NCBI GenBank assembly: GCA_009193035.1
Contig: SWDT01000003.1
Span: forward strand, 186,001-250,000
Direction of reading: 5' to 3'
Source: Halicephalobus mephisto
Lineage: Eukaryota; Nematoda; Chromadorea; Rhabditida; Panagrolaimidae
Length of the DNA stretch: 64,000 bases
The notes under the pieces are model-generated. The model was not told the DNA's origin. It ran no database searches and saw only the letters and a program-made list of their open reading frames with translations. The position numbers and the translations under genes were made by a program. Shown in pieces: positions 46,301-55,986 of the stretch; position 1 is the stretch's first letter, and every line of letters begins with the position of its first letter.

Positions 46301-47858
46301 AAAATTAAAGTTGGATTTTCGCACAAAAATTAAATAATCCAAATTGTAGAAATATTGCGAGCAATCTGCGGATTTTATTTTTATTTTAACAATAACTAAG
46401 CTGCGAGAATATTGCCCGCAACCTGCAGATTTGATTTCGAAATTTTTTTAACATAAAAGTATAAAATTCACCAATCAGAATATTGCACGCAACCTGCGGA
46501 TTTTGCTTTGGTGTGGACCTATTTGCCGGCATGTTGCACGCAACCTGCGGATTTGATTTTGATGTTGATTTCAGTTTTGGTAATATTTTTAATTTTTTAA
46601 ATTGCAAAAACCCTCAATTTTTTCCGAAATGCAATATACACATTTAGGAAGATGGAACATTGAATCGGAATCGGCTTCTGAAACCAGTTGGAGAAACAAA
46701 CAATTCTTAACCATGTCATCTGAATCACTCTCATTTGGCCAGGTCGAATCTCCTCGGCCAAATCCGGTCGTCGTCCATCAGATCCGGATTTGAAGTTGCA
46801 GAGCAGGCCCTCAGGGCTTTTTCGCAAAACAAGGACCGACGCGATTGCATAATCGCGTCACAGCCTCAGGCAATCCAGAAAGTAGCCAGAAACAATTCTT
46901 TTTGTCTTTTTTTCACAGAAACAAATGAGCGAATTTTCTGGATTACATAATTTACAAAAAAAAATTATTTAAAAAACCAGATTTTTAAAAATTAGAAGTT
47001 TTAGGATTTTTTGAAGAATTTTAGAATTTTGCAAAATTTGTTAGAAATTTCTGAAGTTGTTGGGAATTTTATTTTTCATTTTCGGGATTCTGCGAAATTC
47101 TGTCAAAAAGTCCTCCAAAATGCAGCAGAAACTTCTCAGAACCTGTAGCAGATTCTGAAGTTTTCTACGATCCAGTTCAAGACTTCTAGAATCTTTTAAA
47201 ATCTCATAAAAGTTTTCTAGAATCTTTTAAAATTCCAGTAAAGTTTTCTAGAATCTTTTGAAATCTTTTAAAATCTATTAAAAATCTTCTAAAATTTTCG
47301 AAAATTTTACAAAATTTTTCTAGAATCTTTTAAAATCTCATAAAAGTTTTCTAAAATCTTCGAAAATCCTATAAAATTTTTCTAAAATCTTCTAAACCTT
47401 TGATGAAATTTTCTATCATTTTCTAAAATCTCGAAAGTTTTCTAGAACTCTCAGAAACCTCATAAAAGTTCTTTAGAATCTTCTGAAACTTCAGTGAAAT
47501 TTTTTAAAACCTTCAAAAATTTCAGAAATTTCTTAGAAATTTCCCAAATCTACAATATGTCCATGATTATACGTATTTTAAAATTCTAAATTTTTCAAAA
47601 ATTTCAAAAAAATTACGTGATTTTCTTATTTTGAAAAAATCACACATGATCGAAAAAAAAAAAACTTACATTGAGCAAAAGATACATGGCGTATTCGAGA
47701 CTAAGATCGGCGAGGGATTTGTATCCTGCCTGAGGCAGTGTCGACATGACGTTCTGCATAGGAATCATCGGAATCTCTCCGGAATTGGCTACAGTAACCG
47801 CAGGTCCAGATGACACCGGCGTGAAAGCAGAAGGACTCGTTCCGAGAGTCAGAGCCAT
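42932..47858 (-). CDS. Paired-domain (PAI-only, npax-like) transcription factor, whole gene
   Basis: Three exons read right to left: 47858-47670, 44432-44216, 43371-42932. Phases agree (0, then 1) and total 281 residues. Residues about 139-200 form the N-terminal PAI half of a paired domain: LGRSYNPGRPLGMADRQ (beta hairpin), then three helices ending in SCVSKIMTRYRRTGSMYPRS. There is no second (RED) subdomain and no homeodomain, as in the nematode npax group. The protein should be a nuclear DNA-binding regulator. The N-terminus is Pro/Ser-rich; the C-terminus is Ser-rich, then NFSVNFEMDQNSNN. ATG at 47858 is preceded by ATTTTAG and TCTCAG, acceptors 6-13 nt upstream, compatible with trans-splicing. 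Confidence 0.88.
43423..43819. mobile_element. ACACAAAAAA MITE pair in npax-like intron 2
   Basis: Units 43423-43574 and 43669-43819 with the CAGACCTGTTTCAATGTATA spacer between. Each unit holds the perfect palindrome TGTAACAATTTTGTTACA. The left unit begins about 50 bp from the exon-3 acceptor. Confidence 0.85.
43850..44060. repeat. Array D fragment
   Basis: AACTTTGATGATCAACTTTG-type units preceded by TTTTTCTTGTAAAAAAACCA, TTTTTCAAGTTCAAAAA. This order matches 34365-34580 in the PDE gene, so the whole block is shared between two unrelated introns. Confidence 0.75.
44216..44432 (-). CDS. npax-like exon 2
   Basis: Minus-strand acceptor TTCGTTTTAG, donor GATTT|GTAAGT; phase 0 in, phase 1 out. 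Encodes QSIADRQAFLSVNLPKAPLF, then HSYSLPASIQLPVKPTPIPP and PERAPSSPSSRNSSNDDLSY. Pro/Ser-rich, probably disordered. The split Ser codon joins it to KNKLGRSYNP in exon 3. Confidence 0.85.
44460..45000. repeat. TTTTTAATTAAAAATTTAAA array
   Basis: Low-complexity units of about 35-45 bp in intron 1 of the npax-like gene; 45000-45370 shows no clear feature. Confidence 0.6.
45375..45985. repeat. Intronic array, ATTCGTGTCGAGATTGTTAT unit
   Basis: Six units of about 100-110 bp with AATTTACCAAGATTACTGTA, AAAATAAATTAAAC, ATTCGTGTCGAGATTGTTAT and TAGTCCCAGCACGAATGA. Confidence 0.8.
46340..46575. repeat. TTGCNYGCAA repeat cluster 2
   Basis: Four cores (TTGCGAGCAATCTGCGG, TTGCCCGCAACCTGC, TTGCACGCAACCTGCGG twice) in units of about 60-75 bp. 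It lies in intron 1 of the npax-like gene. Confidence 0.8.
46620..46930. other. Unique island with two hairpins
   Basis: About 300 bp that is less AT-rich. GACGCGATT and AATCGCGTC are separated by GCAT (46838-46859, 9-bp perfect stem), and GCCCTCAGGGC lies at about 46807-46817. Short open frames exist on both strands but none has matching splice sites. It could be a decayed element or an intronic regulatory block. Confidence 0.45.
46990..47600. repeat. TTTTCTAGAATCTTTTAAAA array
   Basis: Irregular 20-45-bp units (TCTAGAATCTTTTAAAATCT, CATAAAAGTTTTCTAGAATC) in intron 1, close to the first exon. Confidence 0.65.
47670..47858 (-). CDS. npax-like exon 1
   Basis: ATG at 47858, 63 codons, donor (minus) CTCAAT|GTAAGT, phase 0. 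Encodes MALTLGTSPSAFTPVSSGPA, VTVANSGEIPMIPMQNVMST and SLADLSLEYAMYLLLN. ATTTTAG and TCTCAG lie just upstream on the minus strand. The next in-frame material upstream is AT-rich non-coding DNA, supporting this as the first coding exon. Confidence 0.8.
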
Positions 47859-47869
47859 TTTCTGAGATC

Positions 47870-49420
47870 TAAAATAATCCGTAAAATCTCCAAAAATCCT
47901 GAAAATAATCGTACGGAAAAAATTTAACAGAAAATTTTGAAATTTTTCGAAAAATTCGACGGGGATTTTCTGGAAATTTGAAGATGTGCCGGAAATATTC
48001 GGGGAATTCTAGAATTTTGGAAGTTTTTAGAATTTACGAAAATTGTGGATTTTTATGGACGTTTTTAGGATCTGGTGGAAATTTATAGATTTTATAGAAT
48101 TTTATAGAAATTTTCAGAAATTTTCTAAAATTTAATAATAGACTAGAAATTGTTAAAAGATTCTAGAAACATGTTAAAGTACTTTTTAGAATCCTGAGAC
48201 TTCTGAAGATTTTATAAAATTTTATAGAAATTTCTAAATATTTTCTAAAATTAAAAAATAAACTTCATAAATTCATAAAATTTCAGAATCTTATTAAAGT
48301 ACTTTTTTCGAACTTTTTACAATTCTGCTGAGACTTCTGAAGATTTTACAGAACTTTATAGAAATTCCTAAATACTTTCTAAAATTAAAAAATAAACTTC
48401 ATAAATTCATAAAATTCCAGAATCTTACTAAAGTACTTTTTTCGAACTTTTTAGAATCTTCTAGAATCCCGTCTAGATTTCTAAAATCATCCTAAAATTT
48501 CATAAAAATTCCCTAAAATTTCTCAAAAATTCCAAAAACTTCTTCGAATTTTACAAAAGTATTTTTTTAATTTCTTAAAATCTCCCAAAATCATGAAAAA
48601 TTTCAAAAAATTTTATTTTTGAATTTCGTAAAGTACGGTATTTCACAATCAACGTCTTCAAAAATGACCAAAAACGAAAAATAACAGTTGTTTTATAAAA
48701 ATGGAATTCAGCAAACAATCTAAGACGGATTGAGGAACGGCTGATCTCCTCTGATGACGAAGTGAGTCGGATTCCTTCCAGAAAAAGCAGATTGTGACGG
48801 AATCAGACTTACTTCACAAGTTATTTTTGACCGAAAAATCCAAAAAAAAAATCAAGGATTTTTAAAAATTCCGACGTAAAAAATCCCAAAAAAAATTTCG
48901 AAATACAGTACTTTATAAAAAATAAAAAATAATTCTTATAAAAAAAATAAAAAATAATTTTTATAAAAAAAATAAAAAGTAATTTTTATAAAAAAAATTA
49001 AAAATTATTTTTATAAAAAAATTAAAAATTATTTTTATTAAAAAAATAAAAAGTAATTTTTATTAAAAAATTAAAAATTATTTTTATTAAAAAAATTAAA
49101 AAGTAATTTTTATAAAAAAATTAAAAAGTAAATTTTATAAAAAAAATTAAAAATAATTAATTCCGATTGACTATGAATAAATTCAAAATTAAATAAAAAT
49201 GACTCAAATTCAATTTTGGATGAAAAAACAGGTGATACATAAATTTAAAATAAAAAATAAATTATAATAATTAAGTACTTTAGCTTCAAATTTTACAAAA
49301 AAAAATTTTTTTTTCATTTTTGAAACTTGAAAGTTTTTGAATTTTTCAGAAACTTCTGAATTCTTAGAATTTAAAAAAATTTCGAAACTTAAAAATTCCG
49401 TAAACATTTTAGAATTCCAT
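47870..49420. other. Upstream flank of npax-like gene
   Basis: 47900-48560 has decayed TTCTAGAATTTTATAGAAATT-type units. 48640-48830 is a unique less AT-rich block, a candidate promoter element but without a visible TATA box. 48910-49150 is an array of TAATTTTTATAAAAAAATTA units. Confidence 0.5.
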
Positions 49421-49700
49421 AAAACTTGTTAGAATTCTTCCGGAATCTCCTAGAATTCCCCAGAATCTCTTCAGAATCCTTTCAGAATTTCCTAGAATCT
49501 CCTACAATTCTTCAGAATTCCCCAGAATCCTTCCAGAATCTCTTAGAATCTCCTAGAATCCCTTCAGAATCCTTCCAGAATTCTCCAGAATCCCTTCAGA
49601 ATCCTTCTAGAATTTCCGAGAATCTCCTACAATTCTTCAGAATCCTTTCAGAATTTCTTAGAATCTCCTAGAATTATCCTAGAATTCTCCAGAATCCTTC
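49420..49700. repeat. TCCTAGAATCTCCTTCAGAA short repeat
   Basis: Units of about 12-30 bp built from AGAATC, TTCCAGAA and CCTAGAAT. One strand is open by chance (SPESFQNLLESPRI). Confidence 0.8.
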
Positions 49701-49799
49701 CAGAGACTTCAGAAATTTTAAAAATTTTATATAATTTGTATAAAAAATTAAACATGATTGAAACCGAAAAATTCGTTTCGAGGAAATTTTGGAATTTTT

Positions 49800-50119
49800 T
49801 TAAATTAGTATAATTTTACAAAAAATAAATTTGAAAATTTTTGAGAAATTACATAAACAAAGGACCAGCTGTGGCAAGTGATCTGGGACGGACTGCCTGA
49901 GGGACTGGCCAAGGAGACAGAGGCAAAATCGCGATTCGACCATTTTGTGGACAAATCTATCGCGCAACGCCTCTGGCAGAATCACGTAACATGTACTCAA
50001 ATCGGATAAAGCAGATGTCCTTCCTGTTCTGTAACCGCCGAAGGGCGTCGCGCTGAAGAGAATCACGAAACAATAAAGAACGCAAAACCAGCTTGACCAA
50101 TTTTTTTCTCCAACTTCAT
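49800..50119 (-). pseudogene. Possible short secreted-peptide gene, out of frame at an A7 run
   Basis: On the minus strand ATTTTTATAATAG|C precedes ATGAAGTTGGAG (ATG at 50119). After seven A (plus-strand T7 at 50101-50107) the frame set by the ATG stops soon, in 18 codons. Shifting by one base gives an open frame to 49800 with a signal-peptide-like start (WSSWFCVLYCFVILFSATPF) and then GGYRTGRTSALSDLSTCYVI, LRDRFVHKMVESRFCLCLLG and a Pro/Leu/Cys stretch. The region is much less AT-rich than its flanks. It could be a sequencing error in the homopolymer, a decayed gene, or an exon entered from elsewhere. I do not recognise a peptide family. Confidence 0.35.
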
Positions 50120-50129
50120 GCTATTATAA

Positions 50130-50905
50130 AAATTAGAAGTGAACATTGTTACGAAATCGTCTCAACACTAACTTTCGGACATTTCGGAAAATTATAAAAT
50201 TTCCGGTTTTCAGTAATTTCAAAAATTTTTAATAAATTTCATAACATTCTAAAAAATTCGTAGTTATTTATTGAATTTTAAAAAATTTATAACATATCAT
50301 ATAAAAAATAAAACATTTTTTAAATCGTCTCAACACTAATTTTCGGACATTTCGGAAAATTATAAAATTTCCGGTTTTGAGTAATTTCGAAAATTTTTAA
50401 TAAATTTCATAAAATTTTATAAAATTATAGAAGTTTCATAATTATTTATTGAATTTTAGAAAACTAATAAAATTTTATATAAAAAATAAACATTTTTTAA
50501 ATCGTCTCAACACTAATTTTCGGACATTTCGGAAAATTATAAAATTTCCGATTTTGAGTAATTTCGAAAATTTTTAATAAATTCTATAAAATTTTATAAA
50601 ATTATAGAAGTTTCATAATTATTTATTGAATTTTAGAAAACTAATAAAATTTTATATAAAAAATAAACATTTTTTAAATCGTCTCAACACTAATTTTCGG
50701 ACATTTTGGAAAATTATAAAATTTCCGGTTTTGAGTAATTTCGAAAATTTTTAATAAATTTCATAACATTCTAAAAAATTCGTAGTTATTTATTGAATTT
50801 TAGAAGACGGATGAACTTTAATATAAAAAATAAACATTGTTACGAAATCGTCTCAACACTAATTTTCGGACATTTCGGAAAATTATAAAATTTCCGATTT
50901 TGAAA
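50130..50905. repeat. Tandem array, about 180-bp unit
   Basis: Four and a half units: TCGTCTCAACACTAATTTTC, GGACATTTCGGAAAATTATA, TTTCCGGTTTTGAGTAATTT, ATTATTTATTGAATTTTAGA, ACATTTTTTAAA. Neighbouring units are about 95% alike by eye. Confidence 0.85.
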
Positions 50906-52660
50906 GTTATTATATAATTCTGGAAACTTTCGAAGATTTATGCGAAATCTTGAAAAGTTTCAAAATCTTTCATCGGATTCTGAAAACTTCTAAAACTTCT
51001 ATTATATTTTAGAAAATTTTCGAAATTTTGAAAACTTAAAATTTTTATTATATTTTAGATTTTCGAAATTCTGAAAACTTCTAAAATTTCTATTATATTC
51101 TAAAAAATCCTCAAAATTCTGAGAAATTCAGAATTTCTTATTTTAGAAAATCTTCAGAATTTTTTTCTATATTCTAAAAAATCTTCAAAATTTTTCATAA
51201 AACTCTGAAAATCCCAAAATTCTTCATTGAATTTCGAAATATTTCAGAAAATTACAAAATTTTTATTAAAAGTTTTATTTTTGAATTTTTTAATCCATCC
51301 AGACAAAAGTTGAATATTTATGCAAAAAAAAATTTTTATATTTTTTAAAAAACATAATGCAAAAAAGATTTTCTGCAAAAATGGTTGCCAAAAATTAGTT
51401 ACTTGCAAAACGGCAGAACGAACTTCATCGAAAAAGTTTAAAGACGAAAGTTGTCGTTCAAAATTATTTTTAAAGGACAACTTTCAAAAAAAAATTTTTT
51501 CCAAAATGGGGATTTTCTAAAATTCAAAAAATTTAATTATTCAAATTTAACATAAAAAGTGAAAATTGGATACTGTATCCGGAAGTTTTTAAAAATGTTT
51601 AAAATTATTTTTTTTAAATTAAAAATTAGAAAAAATATTTTTTAAATTTATTAAAATTTAAAAAAATTACAAAATTAAAAAAAATTTAGAAATGTAAAAA
51701 TTAACTTTTAAATTAAAAAGAATTTTAAAAAATGTAAAAAATTAATTAATTTTTTTTAATCTAAAAAATTTATAAATTTTAAAAATCCAAAAAATTTATT
51801 AATTTTTAAAAATATGAAAAATTTTAAATTAAAAAAATAAATTTAGTTTTAGAAATATGGACAGTAGTTCATGTAGCGGATTTTCATCAAAGTTTCCAAC
51901 TTTTTGAACCACGTCAATTTTTATAATTTTTAAAAATTTTCAATTTTTTCTCACAGAACCAAACTAGAATTTTTTTTTAAATATAATTTTTGCTGTCAAT
52001 TTAGGTTTTTTAAAATTACTCGTTCCGATTTTATGATAATTACTTTTTTTATTTTGTAAAATTTAAATAATTTATTTTTATTAATTTTTCGACACTTAAA
52101 TTCATATTTAAAAAAAATTAATTTTAAAAATTTAAAAAAAAAATTAATTTTAAAAAAATTAAAAAAAAAAATTAATTTTGAAAATTTTAAAAAAAAATTA
52201 ATTTTAAAAATTTAAAAAAAAAAATAATTTTAAAAAATATTTTAAAAACTTTTGAAAAATGAATTTTAAAAATAATTAATTTTAAAAAAATAAATTTTAG
52301 AAAATAATTGATTTTTAAAAAATTAAAAAAAGTAAAATTCGAAACCAGTGCGAGTCAAAGAACAGCAAATGTCATATGGTCCTCATTCCTCCGTTTTGGA
52401 ATCTCTCATCGGTTCAAATAACTACTTTTATTTCATTTTTTTTCAACATTAAAATTATGCAAAATTTTCTAAAATCTTTGAAAATTTAATGAGAATTTTC
52501 GAAAACTACAAAATTCTAGGAAAATTTTTAATTTTATAGAAGTTTATAAAAAAAATTTTAATTTTATAGAATTTTATAAAAAATTCCTATATTTTATAGA
52601 AGTTTATAAAAAATTTTAATTTTATAGAATTTTATGGAAAATTTTCGATTTGTACCGAAG
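50906..52660. other. Intergenic low-complexity DNA
   Basis: 50920-51240 has TTCTAAAATTTCTATTATAT units. 51600-52330 is AAAAATTAATTTTAAAAATT-type sequence. 52500-52650 repeats TTTTATAGAAGTTTATAAAAA. No gene recognised. Confidence 0.5.
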
Positions 52661-52689
52661 TCAATGAAGAAGCTGACATGGAAATCAAA

Positions 52690-53000
52690 GTAAAACCTGC
52701 AGATTGCACGCAACGTTTAGACAAATAGATCGACATTAAGATCGAATTTTAATTTTCGCACAAAAATTAAATAATCCAAGTTGCAGGAATGTTGCACGGA
52801 ACCTGCAATTTTTACTTCGATATTGACTTAGTTGCCGGCATGTTGCACGCAACCTGCGGATTTGATTTCGAAGTTTTTATGGATATAAACATAAAAATAG
52901 CAACTGATCTGCCTGAATGTTGCACGCAACCTGCAAATTTTACTTCGATATTGACTTAGTTGCCGGCATGTTGCACGCAACCTGCGGATTTGATTTTGAC
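52690..53000. repeat. TTGCNYGCAA repeat cluster 3
   Basis: Five cores, mostly GTTGCACGCAACCTGCGGAT, with GACTTAGTTGCCGGCATG between. Most cores here use the CG variant. Confidence 0.8.
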
Positions 53001-53279
53001 TTTGAGTGATTTACAAACTTCGGGACTGGAATTGATTCCGGTTTCATCTGAGATTAAAAATTAATACACAAATGATCAAGAAATGTTTCAAATTAACCCT
53101 CAGGGCTTGTACGTGAGAAACCCGCAACAAATTGACGTTAATCCAGCGCGGAGTAAAGGGCAGCTGAAGGGGCCCTGGGGCAAAGGTCGAGGAACACCTG
53201 TCATTTCTGTCAATTCAAAAATGGTCTACAGTAAGCCAATATTGAAGTAAAAGTTCAATTTTAAAATTTCGGACTTAAT

Positions 53280-53685
53280 AACGAACAACTACGACGTGAT
53301 CTGGACCCCTCTGGCGATGGAGAAAATACAACTTTTTAATAGTTTTTTATCCAACGATATTTACTACATATGACGACAGTAAAAACTTGATCCTAAAATC
53401 GACGGGAATTGTTACTGTCCTAATGGGGACTTTCGCGGTGGGAGTTCCTATTCAGTTCCACCTTAAAAACTTTAAAATTTCCACTTTCGGATTTCCATTT
53501 TCAGACTGATGTGGTCTGAACCCCTCTGGCGATGGAGAAAATACAACTTTTTACAGTTTTTATCCAATAATATCCAATAATAAATAACGCTAAATTTCGA
53601 TTTCGAAATCGACAGAACTCTCTATCGTTTTAAAAGTGACTTTCGCGATGGGAGTTCCCATTTGGTTTCGCTTCAGATTAATTAT
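53280..53685. repeat. Diverged 200-bp tandem duplication
   Basis: Two copies starting CCCCTCTGGCGATGGAGAAA (about 53307 and 53523), each ending near GACTTTCGCG(G/A)TGGGAGTTC. Copies differ at perhaps a quarter of positions. Unrelated to the other arrays. Confidence 0.7.
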
Positions 53686-53686
53686 T

Positions 53687-53912
53687 AACACCTAAACGAC
53701 GGTCCTGTTATTTGAAAAATCACCTTTGAAAAAAGTTAATTTTTTTTATCTTTTTAGGGACACTATTGCCATGTCATGTTATTCTAAAAAAAGTGATTTT
53801 TGACATTGATTTATTAAATGATTTTTTGCATAATTTTCATGCAAATTTTGACCCGAGGGATCAAACTTGCAAGACACCGACGTTGTATCCCATTCTCGTC
53901 TAAGTGTTAAAT
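53687..53912. mobile_element. TTAA-flanked MITE, copy 1
   Basis: TTAA, then CACCTAAACGACGGTCC at the left; CGTCTAAGTG then TTAA at the right. Terminal repeats are about 15 bp, imperfect. Interior has GGGACACTATTGCCATGTCA and GACCCGAGGGATCAAACTTG. About 225 bp, no coding capacity. Confidence 0.8.
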
Positions 53913-53989
53913 CAGCGTTAAATAATCCTCTAACTTAAGCATGCATTAATTGTTTTTCGCAGTGAAATAATTAAATTATTTTAAAAATT

Positions 53990-54320
53990 AAAAATTAAAA
54001 ATTGTAAAAAAACTAGTCCCGACGCGAAAAATACTTTAAAAATGAATAAAAAAAATAAATACTTTTTCAAAAAATTTTAAAATTTAAAAAAATATTTTTA
54101 AATGATCTCGGAAGAAAAATTTATTTTTTTAAAATAATTTAAATTTCTAAAATTTTTAAATAATTTTAATTTTTAAAATTTTAAATAATTCGAGTTTTTA
54201 AATTTTTAAAATCTTTAATTTTTAAATAATTTAAATTTTTAAAATTTTTAAAGAATTTTAATTTTTTAAATTTTTAAATTATTTTAATTTTTAAAATTTC
54301 TAAAATAATAAAAATTAAAT
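53990..54320. repeat. AT-rich AAATTTTTAAATAATTTTAA sequence
   Basis: Low-complexity units with one AGTCCCGACGCGAAAAA word at 54013. 54320-54530 shows no feature. Confidence 0.5.
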
Positions 54321-54539
54321 TTAGAAATATCTTTGGGGTTACTGTAGAACCAGAAATCTCCAGACACCCTCTTAACGGCGTCCGTGAATAATTAATTAAA
54401 TATAATTATCAATTATTTCTGCATACCTAATAATCTGGAATTTTTCTGCTTCTGATTTCACAATCTCATTACCATAATGAGGTGTTTACGCTCAGGTTGC
54501 TGATCCGCGAGAGTTTAGCAAAATAGTCGAATTCAAACA

Positions 54540-55680
54540 AGTTCAAAGATCAACAATGAAATCCGTAAAATAATCAGCATCAAAATAGAAATTAAATATG
54601 CAAGTTGCTTGCAGCATTCTGGCACTTCGGTCAGCATCAAAATATAAATTAAATCCGCAAGTTGCATGCAGCATTCGATCAACATCAAAATAGAAATTAA
54701 GTCTGCAAGTTGCTTGCAGCATTCTGAAAGATTAGTTAACATCAAAATAGAAATTAAATCCGCAGTTTGCATGCAGCACTTTGATAGCTCTATCAACATC
54801 AAAATAGAAGTTAAATCCGCAGGTTGCATGCAGCATTCTGAAAAATTAGTTAACATCAAAATAGAAATTAAATCTGCAAGTTGCATGCAACATTTTGATA
54901 GCTCTATCAACATCAAAATAGAAGTTAAATCCGCAAGTTGCTTGCAACATTCTGAAAAATTAGTTAACATTAAAATGAAAATCAAATCCGCAGTTTGCTT
55001 GCAGCATTCTGGCAGATTGGTATTTTTATATTTACAGTTATGAAGACTTCAAAATTATATTCACAATTTGCTTGCAACATTTGACCAGATTGTTTGGTAT
55101 TTTTATATTTATATTTAAAAAGTTTTCGAAATCGAATTTGCAGGTTGCTCGCAATATTTCTGTGACTCGGAATACTTAATTTTTGTGCAAAAATTAAACT
55201 TTGATCTTGATGTCGACCTTTTTATAGACTTTAGCACTGTTCTGAAAATTTCCTTTTCACATTGAGTACAAATTGGACCAGTTATTACTTTTCTTAAAAT
55301 AAAAACCAGTACGAGCGGAACTTTGGTCAAATGTACTAAGGTATATAAAGACGTCGACAGCAGAATCAAACCCGCAGGTTGCATGCAGTATTCTGGGAAA
55401 TAAAAGAATATCAAAATCAAAGTTAAATCTGCAAATTACAAGCAACATTTAAATAACTAAGTGGATATTTCTATGTTCACATCATTAAAGATTTTTAAAT
55501 TGAAATAAAATTTGCAGGTTGCACGCAACATTTAGGTACATTGGTCGACAGTAAAATCAAATCTGCAAGTTGCACACAACGTTGTAACAGATTAATTAAA
55601 TTTGTAGATTTATTTTTATAAAAATTTCGAAATAAAATCTGCAAATTGCACGCAACATTCTGATTAGTCAGTATACCTAA
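54540..55680. repeat. TTGCNYGCAA repeat cluster 4 (largest)
   Basis: 54590-55020 is a regular array of about 48-66-bp units: AAATCCGCAAGTTGCATGCA, GCATTCTGAAAAATTAGTTA, ACATCAAAATAGAAAT. 55060-55680 holds more scattered copies. Cores are TTGC(A/T)TGCA(A/G) or TTGCACGCAA. Both strands are open by chance over 450 bp. Confidence 0.85.
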
Positions 55681-55924
55681 TTTTTGTGTAAAAATTCAGT
55701 TTTAATATTGCCTGTTTTATGTCTAAACACGAAAATTCCAAATTTCACAATTAATTATAAAAAATTTCAAAAAATAATTTTTGCATTTTAATCTGAAATT
55801 TAAAATTTTGATCAACAAGTTTCGTAAATTCAGAAATCGAAATGTTGAAAAACAATTTTATTTTTTTATGCAAATTTTATTTATAAACAGCTTTGCAGCT
55901 ATCAAAACACTCATTCCGGACGTC

Positions 55925-55932
55925 TATAAAAG
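55925..55932 (+). promoter_or_regulatory. TATA box of the small secreted-protein gene
   Basis: TATAAAAG lies 62 bp before the ATG at 55987 and is followed by CACGACGG. A very similar TATAAAACGACGG sits 58 bp before the lectin ATG at 58199. Confidence 0.6.
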
Positions 55933-55986
55933 CACGACGGACTTCAGAATCAAAAAAAAATTTTTTAAATTTTAAAAAAATTGAAA

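Noticed and set aside
46597..46950. Overlapping frames on both strands in the unique island of npax-like intron 1
   Set aside because: No acceptor/donor pair fits any of the frames and none links in phase to the flanking exons; kept only as an unexplained island.
49850..50015. Plus-strand coding alternative (QLWQVIWDGLPEGLAKETE) opposite the secreted-peptide candidate
   Set aside because: A stop lies directly before it, no good acceptor is present and no partner exon is visible; the minus strand has an acceptor, ATG and leader-like stretch. Noted because strand is not certain.
54533..54985. 150-codon open frame on the minus strand (ECCMQLADLISILML repeats) and its plus-strand mirror
   Set aside because: It lies wholly in the TTGCNYGCAA tandem array; both strands are open because the units lack stops. 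No start context or splice sites.
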